Shown here: positions 1-11,599 of the stretch, piece after piece | Layout: the number at the start of each line of letters is the position of its first letter | Position numbering within the stretch: the stretch's first letter is position 1 | Assembly (NCBI GenBank): GCA_022749755.1 | Contig: CM040441.1 | Span: 19,531,475-19,595,474, forward strand | Direction: 5' to 3' | Source of the DNA: Azadirachta indica | Taxonomy: Eukaryota; Streptophyta; Magnoliopsida; Sapindales; Meliaceae | Length of the DNA stretch: 64,000 nt | Made by a program: the position numbers and the translations under genes | The notes under the pieces: generated by a model | Told to the model about the DNA's origin: nothing | Database searches by the model: none | Seen by the model: the letters and a program-made list of their open reading frames with translations, nothing else

Positions 1-744
1 GTATAAATTTTAATAGGCAAATTAATATGAATAATGTAGATAAAATTTCATATATGTAGAACATATTATTGCTAACTAATACATAAAAACTCTTCCCCAG
101 AATATTTAGTAAGAGTGAGAGCATGATTAGACACAGAGTATCATTTAGCTATCGAGTCAATGAAAAAAGACCTGACAATATGTAGAATCCAACAACCATA
201 TGCTTTGTCGATAATTATTATAGTTTAACTAAAGTTAAGCAAAATGCAACTAATTCTAAATTAAAGCCACAGATATGAAAAAAAGAATCGAGATAGAATA
301 GATAACAAAATAAATTATAATCATGATGTAAAGAGATTTAAATGAAAGTTTCATATGTGCAAAAATTTGTTCAACTTTACACCTTGTCACTTCTGTTCAA
401 GCACACCCCAATATAGAAATTCTTTCGACAAAACATTGTACATCAAAACTCTTAATTTGCAACAATTCTTTTGCATCTACAATCAATTTCAAAATAACAC
501 ATGCGAACCTGAATATGTGAAGTTACAATAAGTTCACCAAAAATTCAAGGTTGTTCAACAACACTCTGCTAATTTTTATCACTGTCTGAAATCTTTGAAA
601 AAGTGCATCCGTTTTCTCCCCTAACATCAACCAAAATAATACATTCAACTTGGTAAACTAATAATATGTTTTCAAAATGTATAAATATGTCACTAGCATC
701 ATTCTTGTAGAGCTAAAAAGTAAATAAAACTAAAGTAATACACA
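1..744. other. AT-rich intergenic DNA, nothing recognised
   Basis: No open frame resembling a known protein and no inverted or tandem repeat that I can delimit. It lies downstream, in minus-strand sense, of the PPOX-like exons. The last exon of that gene was looked for here and not found. Confidence 0.5.
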
Positions 745-1215
745 ACAAACCAGTATACCAAACCACCCAACAACAATAGCAAAACAGCCTGCCTAACCAG
801 CAAACTTACCTAACTAGTAAACCACATGCCAAACATACAACCAGCATCAGCAACCAACATCCTACTAAACACAGAAGCAGTAGCACCCTAAAAATCCAAT
901 AGCAACAACAAAAACACAACAAACCAGTATGCCAAACTATCCAATATCAACAACAAACCAACCTGCCTAACCAGCAAACAACATGCCAAACATGCCACCA
1001 ACATCAATTGCCAATAGCCTACTAAACACAGTAGCACTAGCACGCCAAAAATCCAACAGCAACAACAAAAACAAAACAAACCAGTCTGCCAAACCAAAAC
1101 AACAGCAATAGCAAATCAGCCTGGTTAACCAACAAACCAACATGTCAAACATGCAATCGGCATCAGCTGCCATCAGCCTTCCAAACACATAACAGGCCAA
1201 ACAATTAGTAACAGA
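745..1215. repeat. Degenerate G-poor tandem repeat, three copies
   Basis: Three imperfect copies of a unit of about 158-172 bp. Each has the anchor CAAACCAGT (near 748, 920 and 1077), followed by CCTGCCTAACCAGCAAAC-like, ATGCCAAACAT-like and CAACAACAAAAACA-like stretches. The plus strand is rich in C and A and nearly lacks G. That explains the Cys/Trp/Leu-rich minus-strand frames here, which are translation artefacts of the repeat. Origin unknown. Confidence 0.7.
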
Positions 1216-2149
1216 AAAAAATGCATACTGCCATGCCAAAAAGCTACTCCAACAGCAACAAACAATAAAAGCAATTACAGTTAATAGCAATTACAGTTAG
1301 GAGTAGGAACGTCCACAAACAAAGAAACAACTATACATAAAAAAAGTAATTATATTCCTATACATTTCTTTTTGTCTACAACAGGTACTCCTCTCCATAC
1401 ACATGCTTTCTTACATTAGAACGGACAAAAAATTTTATCATCAATCTTGGGAATGTGTAGTTAATACAAAAAAGGTGGGTAAAATAAAACCCAATCTTGT
1501 TTTCTTATTAGTTTTGGGCTGAAAATTGTATCTTAGTGCAATTTATTTTCTGAAAAAAAATTCCTATATTTGGTTTATTTGCATCAAATAATGAAAGTTC
1601 CTTTCGTGTAATTCATTCAAGTATTTGATTGAAGATTTAGTTAACTATTGCAACATAACACAATACATGTAAGTTAGCAGACCCTGTTAAGCTAGAAGCC
1701 ACCATTTTATTGGCTGGGAACTCTCCTAAATTTCATACCAACAGAGAGGTATGTAAAACTATTGGCGAGTTTGTAGCATAGAATTATTCTTGAATTTTTT
1801 CTCGAAACTATAGTTTCTTACAACCTAGTTTACATTTTATTCTCAAGGAAGTAATGTACAAACCCACTAAGGAAGCATATATAGGTGTTGCTTCAAAATC
1901 AAAAATCGAGTGCAAGAGTTTCAACTACCAACATGGAAATTCCACATTATATTCTAAAAAGCACAAAATCAAGGTCATGGATTGATTTTCTCTAAAGTCC
2001 AGAATTTTGGTATTTTATCACTTAGTCTAGATGTGAAATCAAGATGAATAATAGAAAAGTTGTAGAGAAATACAAATATGTCAATAAATGAAAACAAGAT
2101 TTTTATTTTTCCTAACAAAATGATTAGAATAAGTAGTCAGTTGTTAAAC
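1216..2149. other. Intergenic DNA, no gene recognised
   Basis: AT-rich sequence. I looked on the minus strand for the C-terminal exon expected after the PPOX-like exons (a VDYLNLK-type motif) and did not see it. Confidence 0.4.
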
Positions 2150-4186
2150 CTAATTTGGATCTAGAATCAACAAACAAAATGTATCTAATGGGCCTGTAGA
2201 AGGATCTAGTTTAAAATGCTGCGGTTGTTCACTAGAACAGAGAAAACCTGGATTAGGGGCCAAGTACTGCAATCTTAACTCAATTGAATAGGCAAACCAA
2301 GATTTTTCTTTTATTTGCATAAGTAATTCAAAAGAATTGAAAAAAACATATAGCATATATAGCCATGTGAAAGCTGAATTCTTGTTCTTTTTTTAATTTT
2401 TTTTTTCAATTACTGTGTGTCAAAGCCTGAAAGAATAACAGTATACCTGCCATGTAATTGCTCAAACATATATAACATATTATAAGAAAAAAGACACGCA
2501 CACACACATGAAAATAACATTATGCATAGATAAGTGCAGCTATCCTTAAGAGAAATATAATTTAGCTATCATAATGAGAATTGGAGCTATGTATCTGCCT
2601 AAAATTCATCTCAACCCACATACTGAATTTTGCAACAATTGAATAACATATTATAAGAATTAGACGTTCTGTTAGTGGCCAATTCAAACAAACTTAACAA
2701 TAAATATAATTTAGTTTTAGTATTCAGATTTTAAAAGTGTTTGTTTTTTCAACTTAACACAAAAACTTGGCAGTTATATAGAATTAAGTTAAAATTTTTT
2801 ACTCAAAGCTGAATACAAACAATTAAATAAGTTTATCTGATTGTAATTTTAAAAACCCTATAAATTTTATTTATTCTCTATTATATAGAGTTTATCTAAT
2901 TATCTAAAGGTATCAAATGTCATTTTCAGAGGGTTATATTTAGACATATGAATGAAAAACAAACATATACTTCAAATTTATATATTTAGACCTATTCAGT
3001 TTAACTAAAGAAACAAAATACTACCATAGACAAAATTCTACCTTAGTTCTAGAACAGTAAGGTAAGTAACAGTAACTACAATCCCCAAGGCAAAAACACG
3101 ATTTGATGGCAGGCTTTAGCTACCTCAAGAAACTTCACTGTACTTTCAAAACTAATCTTCAATGAAATACATTTAGTTCTAGCAAACAAAAATACACACA
3201 TGCACACAAACTAAATTAACCCTAAAGTCTTATGTTAGCAACTTCAGGTGCAACTGTGACCCATATATACAGCACATAACCTGCAACCTAAGCTGATGAT
3301 ACGGCTTTTTAACAATTCAAATTGAGATTTATCATGTCAATTCACAAGATAAAGAGGCAAAATCCACAGTAGCTATTGGAAAAAAGCAATTATAATTCAT
3401 GTGTAGACTGTTTTATTCACTAATGCTAGAATTCATACTGCAAGAATTAGCACTAAGTAACACAATTCAATAGCTCAAGTTAGGTTTATCCCAATTCTGG
3501 AGTTCCAGTTGGATGTTATTGCAGTTTCATGTTTTAAACCAAAACAATCATCTTAGCTGCTACATTGACTACATGGCATTGATAATTTTGAATCATTTGG
3601 ATGCAATATACATCTCCAAAAGGATAATACCTTATCCAACTGCATACAGTTTATACACATTAAAAATTTCAATTGTTAGATAAAAATTTACTATGAACAG
3701 CAACCTCTTCCCTCAATAGACCATCACAAGAATTACTGCATATTTAATTGATTATTCAGGAATGTCATACTTCTACATGAATTTAATTCGTCAGGCACCA
3801 AGTCCCTCATTTACGACAATTATAAAATACAACATTAAGTGGAGAAAACCAAGCAACACTATCTATCAATAAATTATAAATTTGGGAGAAACTATCCCAT
3901 GTCACCTGAAGTTTGACAGGATCAGAATTGGACCCATCAATAACATCAACTCTTCCACTGATCCGGAATTGCTCCCAAGATATCTGTTACACCATAAACT
4001 CAGTTGTAAATAACCCTAAAGCAACAAGATAAACAAACCTGAATAAAGGCTTTAGCAGTTACTCTGCTTAGCAAAAATCCACAAGAATGAAGACTATAAG
4101 ATACACAGTTGTTTAACAGTAATATGAATGTACAACTGAAAGAATAATTACCTCAGCAAATTGATGACACTTAAAGCTCTTCAAAC
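2150..4186 (-). pseudogene. Pyridoxamine 5'-phosphate oxidase-like (PPOX, Alr4036 family) exon remnants
   Basis: Three exon-like blocks in minus-strand order resemble the plant PPOX-family flavin-binding protein of the Arabidopsis At2g46580 type. Block 1 (about 4186-4152) ends FAE before a GT donor, but its ELK region carries an extra T that shifts the frame. Block 2 (3983-3906, 26 codons) reads SWEQFRISGRVDVID after a CAG acceptor and ends at a GT donor. The expected CWYF residues just upstream are garbled and interrupted by a stop. Block 3 (2314-2150) carries EKSWFA, KLDPSTGP and LLILDPN. Its acceptor reads CAA where CAG is expected, and an in-frame TAG sits immediately before its GT donor. 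N-terminal and C-terminal exons are missing. Family members use a split-barrel fold to bind FMN. This copy cannot encode a complete protein. It lies on the same strand as, and downstream of, the GSTL exons. Confidence 0.75.
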
Positions 4187-4748
4187 ATGAGCTTATTACC
4201 TATACCTAAATTGTTAAACATGAGCAATATATATCTTAATTTGTTACTTCATTAAACTTAAGAAATGTAAATATTTTTATCCTAACTCAAGATGGGACGC
4301 GTGAAAAAATTCAAAATTTTAAATTTTAAACTTTATCAATTGGTATTAGGGATTGTAAAATTTTCATAACACTAAGTCTGTACTTGTAAATATATCCTTA
4401 ATTTCTAAGATAAAACTCCATCAATTCATCTAGCAGAAGAATGATAATAAAGTTTTATCAAAATGTATTAATTTTTAGACACATTACAAGTGAAAAAAAA
4501 ATAAAACTATATTTTTAATCTAATCTATGGGATTTGATCTAAGTAGGAGTAATAAAATAACAAAATAATTGGGATTAAAATGAAAAAAATGGTAATTTTA
4601 CTTTAATTTGTTTTGTGTAAATGATATAGATTGACCGTCGTTTACTATTTTTTTCAAAAAATAACAATAGCTATGAACTCGCATTTTAAAGGAGATAAGG
4701 AAGATGTAAAAAACTTAAAATTCACTTTTTGAAAAACTAAGATTAAAC

Positions 4749-4976
4749 TTAAAAAGAAAAAAGAATCGGTTTATTGGCAATAACACATACACTAGGCATC
4801 TCCTGATAGCAGAACACAGAAACATGCATCGTTGTGGCCATAAAATGAAAGATATATATAAAGCTTTTGGAAATCGGCAAGTGCATGGAAGTTCTCCTTG
4901 AAGAAAAGCAAGGAAAAAGACTTTGTGGAAAGATTTCTACCAGCACAAAGTAGTTCTGTAAGGAATCTTTAGACAT
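4749..4976 (-). other. Unrecognised 75-codon frame between the GSTL and PPOX remnants
   Basis: An open frame with ordinary rather than low-complexity composition (starts MSKDSLQNYF, contains SVFCYQEMP). It lies on the same strand as both flanking gene remnants. I compared it mentally with the expected C-terminal GSTL exons and N-terminal PPOX exons and it matches neither. It may be chance or a third gene fragment. Confidence 0.2.
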
Positions 4977-5073
4977 TCCATGTCAACTAAGTGATTGACT
5001 TTCTTTTTCTTATTTCCATGTTACATCCACAAAACTATCCTCTCTAAATATTACTGCAATGACATGATCGTAC

Positions 5074-5990
5074 CTTGTTTGCTGGGTAGACTTTCTCCTT
5101 GTACCAATTAGGCCTGTCTTTTAGATTGATAGGAACCAATTTAACCTTGTCCTACAATCCCTGCTCCTAATAAATCACACCAAACAAATAGAACTGTAAG
5201 TTTTTCATCAGAGAAGAAAGCTATTGCTTAAAATCAATATCATAGTTTTTGTTTATTACAAGACAAAATGAAACAAAACATTCTACTCAATTAAAAGTCT
5301 TTAACTATTCAGAGAGTTCAGTTCAGTTATTCATGTCATTACAGACATGAGAAACGTATTATTCACAATAATATTTCCTTCCTTTCTCTTCACTTTCTCA
5401 CTAACCAAACACTGGGACAAAACATTATTTCAAAACATTATTTCAAAGCATACTTATACCCAGATAAGTAGTAAATAGTTTCCCTTTAGACAATACCTTA
5501 CAGTTCCAGGTAATCCACACACGCTGTACATATGGACAAGTTTCAAATATGCACAACCTTCAAACACATAAAAACAGAAAACTAACACTACTTAAAATTC
5601 ACATTACATATCCAATAATTTCTTTAATATATATATAGTCGCAATATATTTATATGGGCGCTGAAAATAGACAAAAATTGAAAGAAAATAAATCAATATA
5701 AACTGTATGTATCTTGCTGTTCCATCAAATAATAGAGGTGGTTCTGAAGTAGAATCAAGCGGTGGCAGCAAAACTTCTTTTACAACTCTGGAAGTAAGAC
5801 TTAAATGCTAAAGTACTGTTCTAATTTTCCATTTTAAATAAGAAAATGAGATAAATTTACTTACTTAGTAGCCATCGTTGCTGATATTCGAGTAGCTCTG
5901 GTTCCCTTGAACGGATAACGGAAGCATAATTTGGCTTGAACTTGAAAAGAATGAGAAAGTATTCCAATTCGTGGTAGTGTTACAGTTATT
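5074..5990 (-). pseudogene. Lambda-class glutathione S-transferase (GSTL / IN2-1 type) N-terminal half, disrupted
   Basis: Four exon blocks on the minus strand. Block 1 ends at 5865 with MATK; an in-frame, transit-peptide-like stretch (CFRYPFKGTRATRISA) runs upstream to about 5985 but has no ATG. Block 2 (5787-5713) reads EVLLPPLDSTSEPPLLFDGTA. Block 3 (5557-5497) reads TCPYVQRVWITWNCK and includes the catalytic Cys of lambda GSTs (CPY). Block 4 (5160-5074) reads KLVPINLKDRPNWYKEKVYP. Lambda GSTs are single-Cys thioltransferase-like enzymes that act with glutathione in cytosol and plastid. Lesions: the donor after block 2 is AT (5712-5711) instead of GT; the conserved Gln of the GLQDK motif is TAG (5154-5152), unless splicing moves to that TAG as acceptor; the helical C-terminal domain is absent. 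PPOX-like exons follow on the same strand. Confidence 0.85.
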
Positions 5991-6523
5991 GTCGTCAACC
6001 ACCAACTTTTGCCGCCGTTCCGCTGTCAACAGAGTCACAGTCGCTTATGTACGCCCGTCAAGGATTTCGAATTTTAAATTTAGATTTTTGTGGCTTTAGT
6101 TTTTTGTTTCGATTTTCTTCAGTGTTTGGTAATGAGAAAATCGTAAAATTGAGGCAAAATTAGGGATTAGGATGTTTTGGTCATTAAGAGTATTTTTGTC
6201 TAAAAAAAGTAAGATGGTCATTTTTTAAAAAAATTTCAAATAGTAGTCATTTGAGAAAAGTGTAGGTAAATAATGGATATTTTTGTTAATTTTTCAAAAT
6301 AGATCACGTACATAAGAAGGAACCCATCCGTGGCGCGCAAGAACTAGGTTAGTAGGATTGTAAACTCAAATCTTTTTTTCGGTTTTTCTCTCATTTTCTC
6401 TATTTTAGTGTTCCTGAAAGACTACATGCAGAAGGGTAAATTATGACTTGTGTGTTCTCTGAGTTTGGTGATGTTATGTGATGAATATATTGTTTATAGT
6501 TTGAAAGTTTATTGACTGGCTTT

Positions 6524-6935
6524 GTGAAAATGGGTACTTTGTTGATGTTTAACGCAGTGAAAATGGGTATTTTAGTGGGACTTGTGTGTAGTAAAAATGG
6601 GTTTTTTCCTTGAAATCCTGTGTTCAGAAAGTGGGTATCTTTTGTTTGATGTTGTATGTTGAGAAATGAGTTTCTTTTCTAAACTTCTATGTTCTGAAAG
6701 CGGGCATTTTCATAGAAGTTTTGTGGAGTGAGAATGGGTTTTATGTTGAAGTTATGTGCTATGAAAATGGGTTTTATGTTGAAGTTATGTGTTTTGAAAA
6801 TGGGTTTTATATTAAAGTTGTGCATTCTGTAAATGGGTATTTTGGTTGAAGTTGTGTATAGTAAAAAAATGATTTATGTGTTGAAGATTTCTGTTCTAAA
6901 AGTGGGTATTTTACTGTGAATTGAAACAATTGGAT
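6524..6935. repeat. Regular 33-34 bp tandem array, about 12 copies
   Basis: Units begin with a GTGAAAATGGGT-like box at 6524, 6557, 6591, 6625, 6659, 6694, 6728, 6761, 6794, 6827, 6861 and 6895, so spacing is 33-35 bp throughout. The rest of the unit resembles TTTTATGTTGAAGTTATGTG. Degenerate copies seem to continue to about 7425. The array lies immediately upstream of the MURA remnant, in the position of a transposon leader or subterminal region. Confidence 0.85.
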
Positions 6936-7566
6936 TTTGTTGGTGATTAGTGAATAAAAAATAAGCCTTTTTCGTTTAAGATATTATGTATTGTGAATTG
7001 ACATTTTTGTTGATGATTAGTGTGGTGAAAAGGGGTATTGTTGTGCCCTGCTTTGTGTATTAATGTTACAGTTTTTGTGTATGACTAGTGTACCGTAAAT
7101 GGAATTTTTTTTTTTTTTTTAATGTTTTGTGCTGTGAAATTTGTAGATTTTGGTTGCTTTTGAGTTGTATCACGAAGAAAGGTGTTTTTATTTATGTTAA
7201 GTGTTCTGAAAATGGTATATGTGGTCATGTTTTCTCAACTGACCATGGTATAACAAGTATAGAAATTTTTTACTATTAATGGAAATCTAAAGTTTGTATC
7301 AGTTATGATGGTTGATATATGAGTTTTAGCAAGAGCCATTGGAATGAAATTTTTGCTCTTGTTTATGGTTGTGAACCTGAGCTTCTGTGTTGATGGCTCG
7401 TACATTGAAAATGGGTATTTTACAGATAACTTGTGTAAGCCTTTGTGTATGGTTATTTTGTATTTAGGTTTATGGTGTTAAATATGTGCACATATATCAA
7501 TATTGGTAATAACATTTTTTTTTTGTCTTACAGGGTACAATAGAAAGAAATAAAATGCACATATGA

Positions 7567-10394
7567 ATGGAAGTTAACTGCATGAGATTAAAATATGATT
7601 TAAGTTGGAAGGATCTAGATGAAGGCAGTAGGGTGGTGGTTATCAATGCCATCACCAATTTTGCCCTAAAAAAGAACATGATGTTTAATGAAGAATATAT
7701 TCTACAAGTAATACAATCTTGGGACAAAAACAAATTTGTGGTTGCTACCGACGGAGACTTGTTGGATATATGAAGGATACTCATTGATCGTGGCTTCAAA
7801 ACTATGCAACTTGAATGTGAAGTTCTTCTTCTTGCATGTAAGCCACCTACTAAGAGAACATCATTGAAGGGTGCAGGGTCATTTCACTCTCCAACCTAAT
7901 TAACAGTAAAGTATCCCAGCCAGTTACATTATACGTATAGTGCCAAAGCCTACACAGACTCCAACATTGATCAGAATAGCAACTCAGATGTCCAAGTATT
8001 CAAAAATTATCCTCCAGCTGCAATTTCCTTCAGCTGATATTCCTTCAGCTGCTATTTCCCCACATGCAACAATAGCCAAACATACACATTCCCACCATCT
8101 GAAACACCTAATGTTAAAGACCAAACATATGACTAGTATCAAACACAATTTTCTCACGATCAAACAAAAACCATGGACTTCCAAGCATCAGCAAGTTGCC
8201 TATGCACCCAACAACAATTTATCCAAAATATGCCAGATTAGAACAAACTTATTAGTTCAAACAATACACCAATCGACAACCCAGATATCCCATACACACA
8301 AGATCTACAATCATAAGTTTGCTAAGGGCCAAAACAGAATAACAGATCTTCTCCGCAATCAAATATAGCCAATGTAGATGCAAAAAACCAGGGTGACAGT
8401 CAATATTTCTACTCCTTTTCAGATGATGATAATGAAGATAATAATGTAGGGGTTAGAAGTAGTACATCAGACCATTATCATGATCAGTAGATAGAATGTG
8501 AGGTTAGCGCTGATGAGGATAATGATGCATATTGTTTGGTTATGAATCAGATAACAATTAGTGTGGCTTAGTGTTAGATTCTAATGCAGAGAATGGAATG
8601 AACAGGATATGAGAAGCTATGTTACAAATGTTGTGTAAGCCTGAACAGGTTCCAGATCAGCTATGGTTGGGTTTGTATTTTAAGAATATGAAAAAGACGA
8701 CAGATGCATTAAAGGAGTATGCTATTAAAGGGGGATTCAGAATGAAAAGAATGAAAATAGAAAGAACCAGGGTTACCATGAAATGCTTTCACCCAAATTG
8801 CCCTTGGAAGTTTCATGAAAGAAGAACTGGGTCAGGAGGTACTATACCAGATCAGAACTTTGTATGCAGTTCATGAATGTCAGATTACTCAATAACCCAG
8901 AATGTACTAGCTCATGGATTGCTTCCAAGTATATGGATACAGTATTGAATAATCCTAAGACTAGTGTTGCTGTGTTACAGGCTAACATGATGATTAAATA
9001 TGGGGTCCGTGTGTCAAAACAAAAAGTGTATAGAGTTAAGAAGAAAGCACTTGCATCGGTTGGAGTTAACCATGAAGTCAACTACAGAAGGATCAGGGAC
9101 TATGCACAAATGGTTCTGGACAAAATGCTTGAAGCACTGGCTATTGTAAAGGTCAAGAGAATCACCCCATCGGATTCTGAAACAGTTTTTGATAGGTTGA
9201 TGGTGGCTTTCCCTACTATCCAAGATGCTTTTAACAATGAGTGTAGGCCATTTATTGGAATTCATAGTTGTCATCAAAAAGGACCATTCAAAGGAGTTCT
9301 TCTATCAGTAGTGGCACTTGGTGGCAATACCAGAGTATATCCACTTGCTATTTGTATATGCGATTATGAAAATATAAGTACATGGACGTGGTTCCTTGGA
9401 AATTTAAAGACTTTTCTGAACAATTTGCGACAACTAACCTTCATGTGTGATCATTAGAAAGGTATTCAAGCTGCATTGTCCTTTGAATATCCAAATGCAT
9501 ATATGCGATATTGTGCAAGACATATTTTGGCAAATGTGAAAGCAAAACACCCTAAGATTAATTTCAACAATGCATTTTGGGCTGCTTCATGGGCACCTAA
9601 TAGAAGAGCATTTGAATTAGCCATGGAGTCAATAAAGAAGATTGATGTCGGCATATGAGATACTATATTTAAGATTCTGCCTAAATACTGGTCAGTTCAT
9701 GCTTTTGATCAAAGCTACAAATTGGAGCATATAACAAACAATATAACTGAGTCACGTAACTCATGGATCTGTGACAATAGTAAGTTCCCCATCATTTATA
9801 TTTGCGAGTTCATTTGGAAAAATTGTTGTAGAGGTTCAATAACAGAAGGAAAAAAAGTGCTGCTTGGAATCATGAATTGAGAGTAAGAGTATTCTTAAGA
9901 TTAGAGAAAGAGATCACAACTGTCAGAGACTGTGCAATAATGCCGGTGAGTGATACATTGTTTAAAGTAGATGACCGAGAAGTGTCACACATAGTAGACT
10001 TAGCTGCCAAATCGTGTGACTGTGGGGCATGGAATGTTAGTGTTTTCCCTTCAAGCATGCTTTACCATGCATATTGCACAATGGTTTAGACATGTGTGAC
10101 TCTGTTGATAATTGCTATAAGAAAGAGACCTATCTAAAGGCATATAATGGAATTATTCACCCATTACCTAACAAAAGTTTATGGCTTCATGTTCAAGCTG
10201 ATGATTTAAACCCTTCACTGAGTAAAAGGGCTCCTAGCGGACCAAAGCTGAATAGGAGCAGAAAGGGTGATGAAGTACCTGTGCACAGAAGGAAATATGC
10301 ATTACGATGTAGTGTTTGTGCCAAGTATGGATATAATAATAGGGCATGCCCATTTAACCCCACAAACTCTAGAAAAATGACAAGACGTTATTAG
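7567..10394 (+). pseudogene. Mutator-like (MuDR/MURA) transposase, dead copy 1
   Basis: A string of plus-strand frames that together follow the MURA layout. N-terminal block at 7567-7773 (WKDLDEGSRVVV). Linker at 7800-8560 ending in an acidic stretch (SFSDDDNEDNN). MuDR DNA-binding-type domain at 8619-8876 (LKEYAIKGGFRM, CFHPNCPWKFHER). MULE catalytic domain at 8864-9457 (FIGIHSCHQKGPFKGVLL, then TWTWFLGNLK). Further frames at 9476-9658 and 9877-10089, the latter with a SWIM-like CDCGAWNVS lacking later Cys. C-terminal zinc knuckle CSVCAKYGYNNRACP at 10310-10350. The first catalytic Asp of the usual GIDGCHL motif is His, ALDGN reads ALGGN, and multiple stops and frameshifts separate the blocks, so it is inactive. 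Possible small 3' exons lie to about 10990 but were not resolved. Confidence 0.88.
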
Positions 10395-11270
10395 GTAATG
10401 GTCTTTTCTGAACTTTGCATGTACATCATTCTGATGCTTTTAATTTATGTATACTTGAATCTTTATTTTTCGATTCGTGGATAGGTGAATGTGAAAACTA
10501 TGTAGGCAGAAGCGGCAAGAACAAATGAAAGAGGTTCTGGTTACAACTTGTCAAAGATGTTTAATAAATTTGAATATTTGTTTTTTGCTTCATGGTTTGT
10601 TATGTTGTGAAGTTGTTTCATTACTTAACCTTCATTACAAAATTCAACCAACCCTAGCCAATACCCCAGCCACAACATGACAGACCACAAGCCAACGAAG
10701 CTGAAAATCTGAGAGAAGATTTGCATTTTAAGCTTCAAATAGAACTGTTAACTTACATAAAACACTTTATAACTGATCTTGCAAATCGGTATGTTGTTTG
10801 TTAGTTTCAATTAACTGATGTTGATTTATTTTGTGCAATAGCTAATAGGAGAAAAAGAATGGCAGGAAATGATTGGATTGGAATTCAAGGGAAGAGGATT
10901 ATGACATTTTGGGGATAAGGTTGCCAGGAGGTAATCGAATGGCATATGGCCAAGGTTCATCAGGAACCATAGACAAAGGCAAAGCATTAATGCAATATTA
11001 GGTAAATGTGTAAGAAATTTGTGTTTGTTGCATTCTAATGAATAATTGCATAGTAATAAATTGACTAGGATTTTAATAAGATTATGTATATGTGTGTGTG
11101 TGTGTCTGTGTTTGTGTGTGTATTTGGTTACATATAAATATATATATATATAACCAAATTTATGTATATTCTCCCTATGCAAGTAAATGAAGCAGCTACA
11201 CACAACACCATCAACTAAAACAAATGCAGTTAGTAATCTTTTTTTGTTTTTTGAATATATGTTTGAAATT

Positions 11271-11580
11271 GTAAAGAAGTTGATTCAAGTAAAGGCAGTA
11301 ACATTTTTTGGTGAAAGAAATACCCGGGTTAGAAATGGTAAAGAAGTTGATCCAAGTAGAGGCAGTAATATTTTTTGGTGAAAGAAATACCTAAGTTAGA
11401 AATGGTAAAGAAGTTGATCCAAGTATAAGCAGTAACATTTTTTTGGTGAAAGAAATACCTAAGTTGGAAAAGGTAAAGAAGTTGATCCAAGTATAGGCAG
11501 TAACTTTTTTTGGTAAAAGAAATACCTTAGTTTGAAATAGATTCTAAAGTTGATCCATATACAATTAGTAACCCAATTCT
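11271..11580. repeat. 67-68 bp tandem repeat, four copies plus a partial
   Basis: Copies start GTAAAGAAGTTGATYCAAGT at 11271, 11338, 11405 and 11473, with a degenerate fifth near 11540. Each contains GGCAGTAAC, a T-run and GGTGAAAGAAATACC. The CTTGTTTTTTGAATATA-like sequence flanking the left side (11230-11270) recurs on the right (11580-11605), so the array seems to be an internal expansion inside a duplicated flank. It lies 3' of the first MURA remnant. Confidence 0.9.
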
Positions 11581-11599
11581 CTTGTTTTTTGAATATAAG

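Noticed and set aside
888..1290. Cys/Trp/Leu-rich minus-strand frames of 69 and 107 codons
   Set aside because: They are translations of the G-poor tandem repeat; both show the repeat unit as repeated CCCCW/LLLLLDF strings and have no domain.
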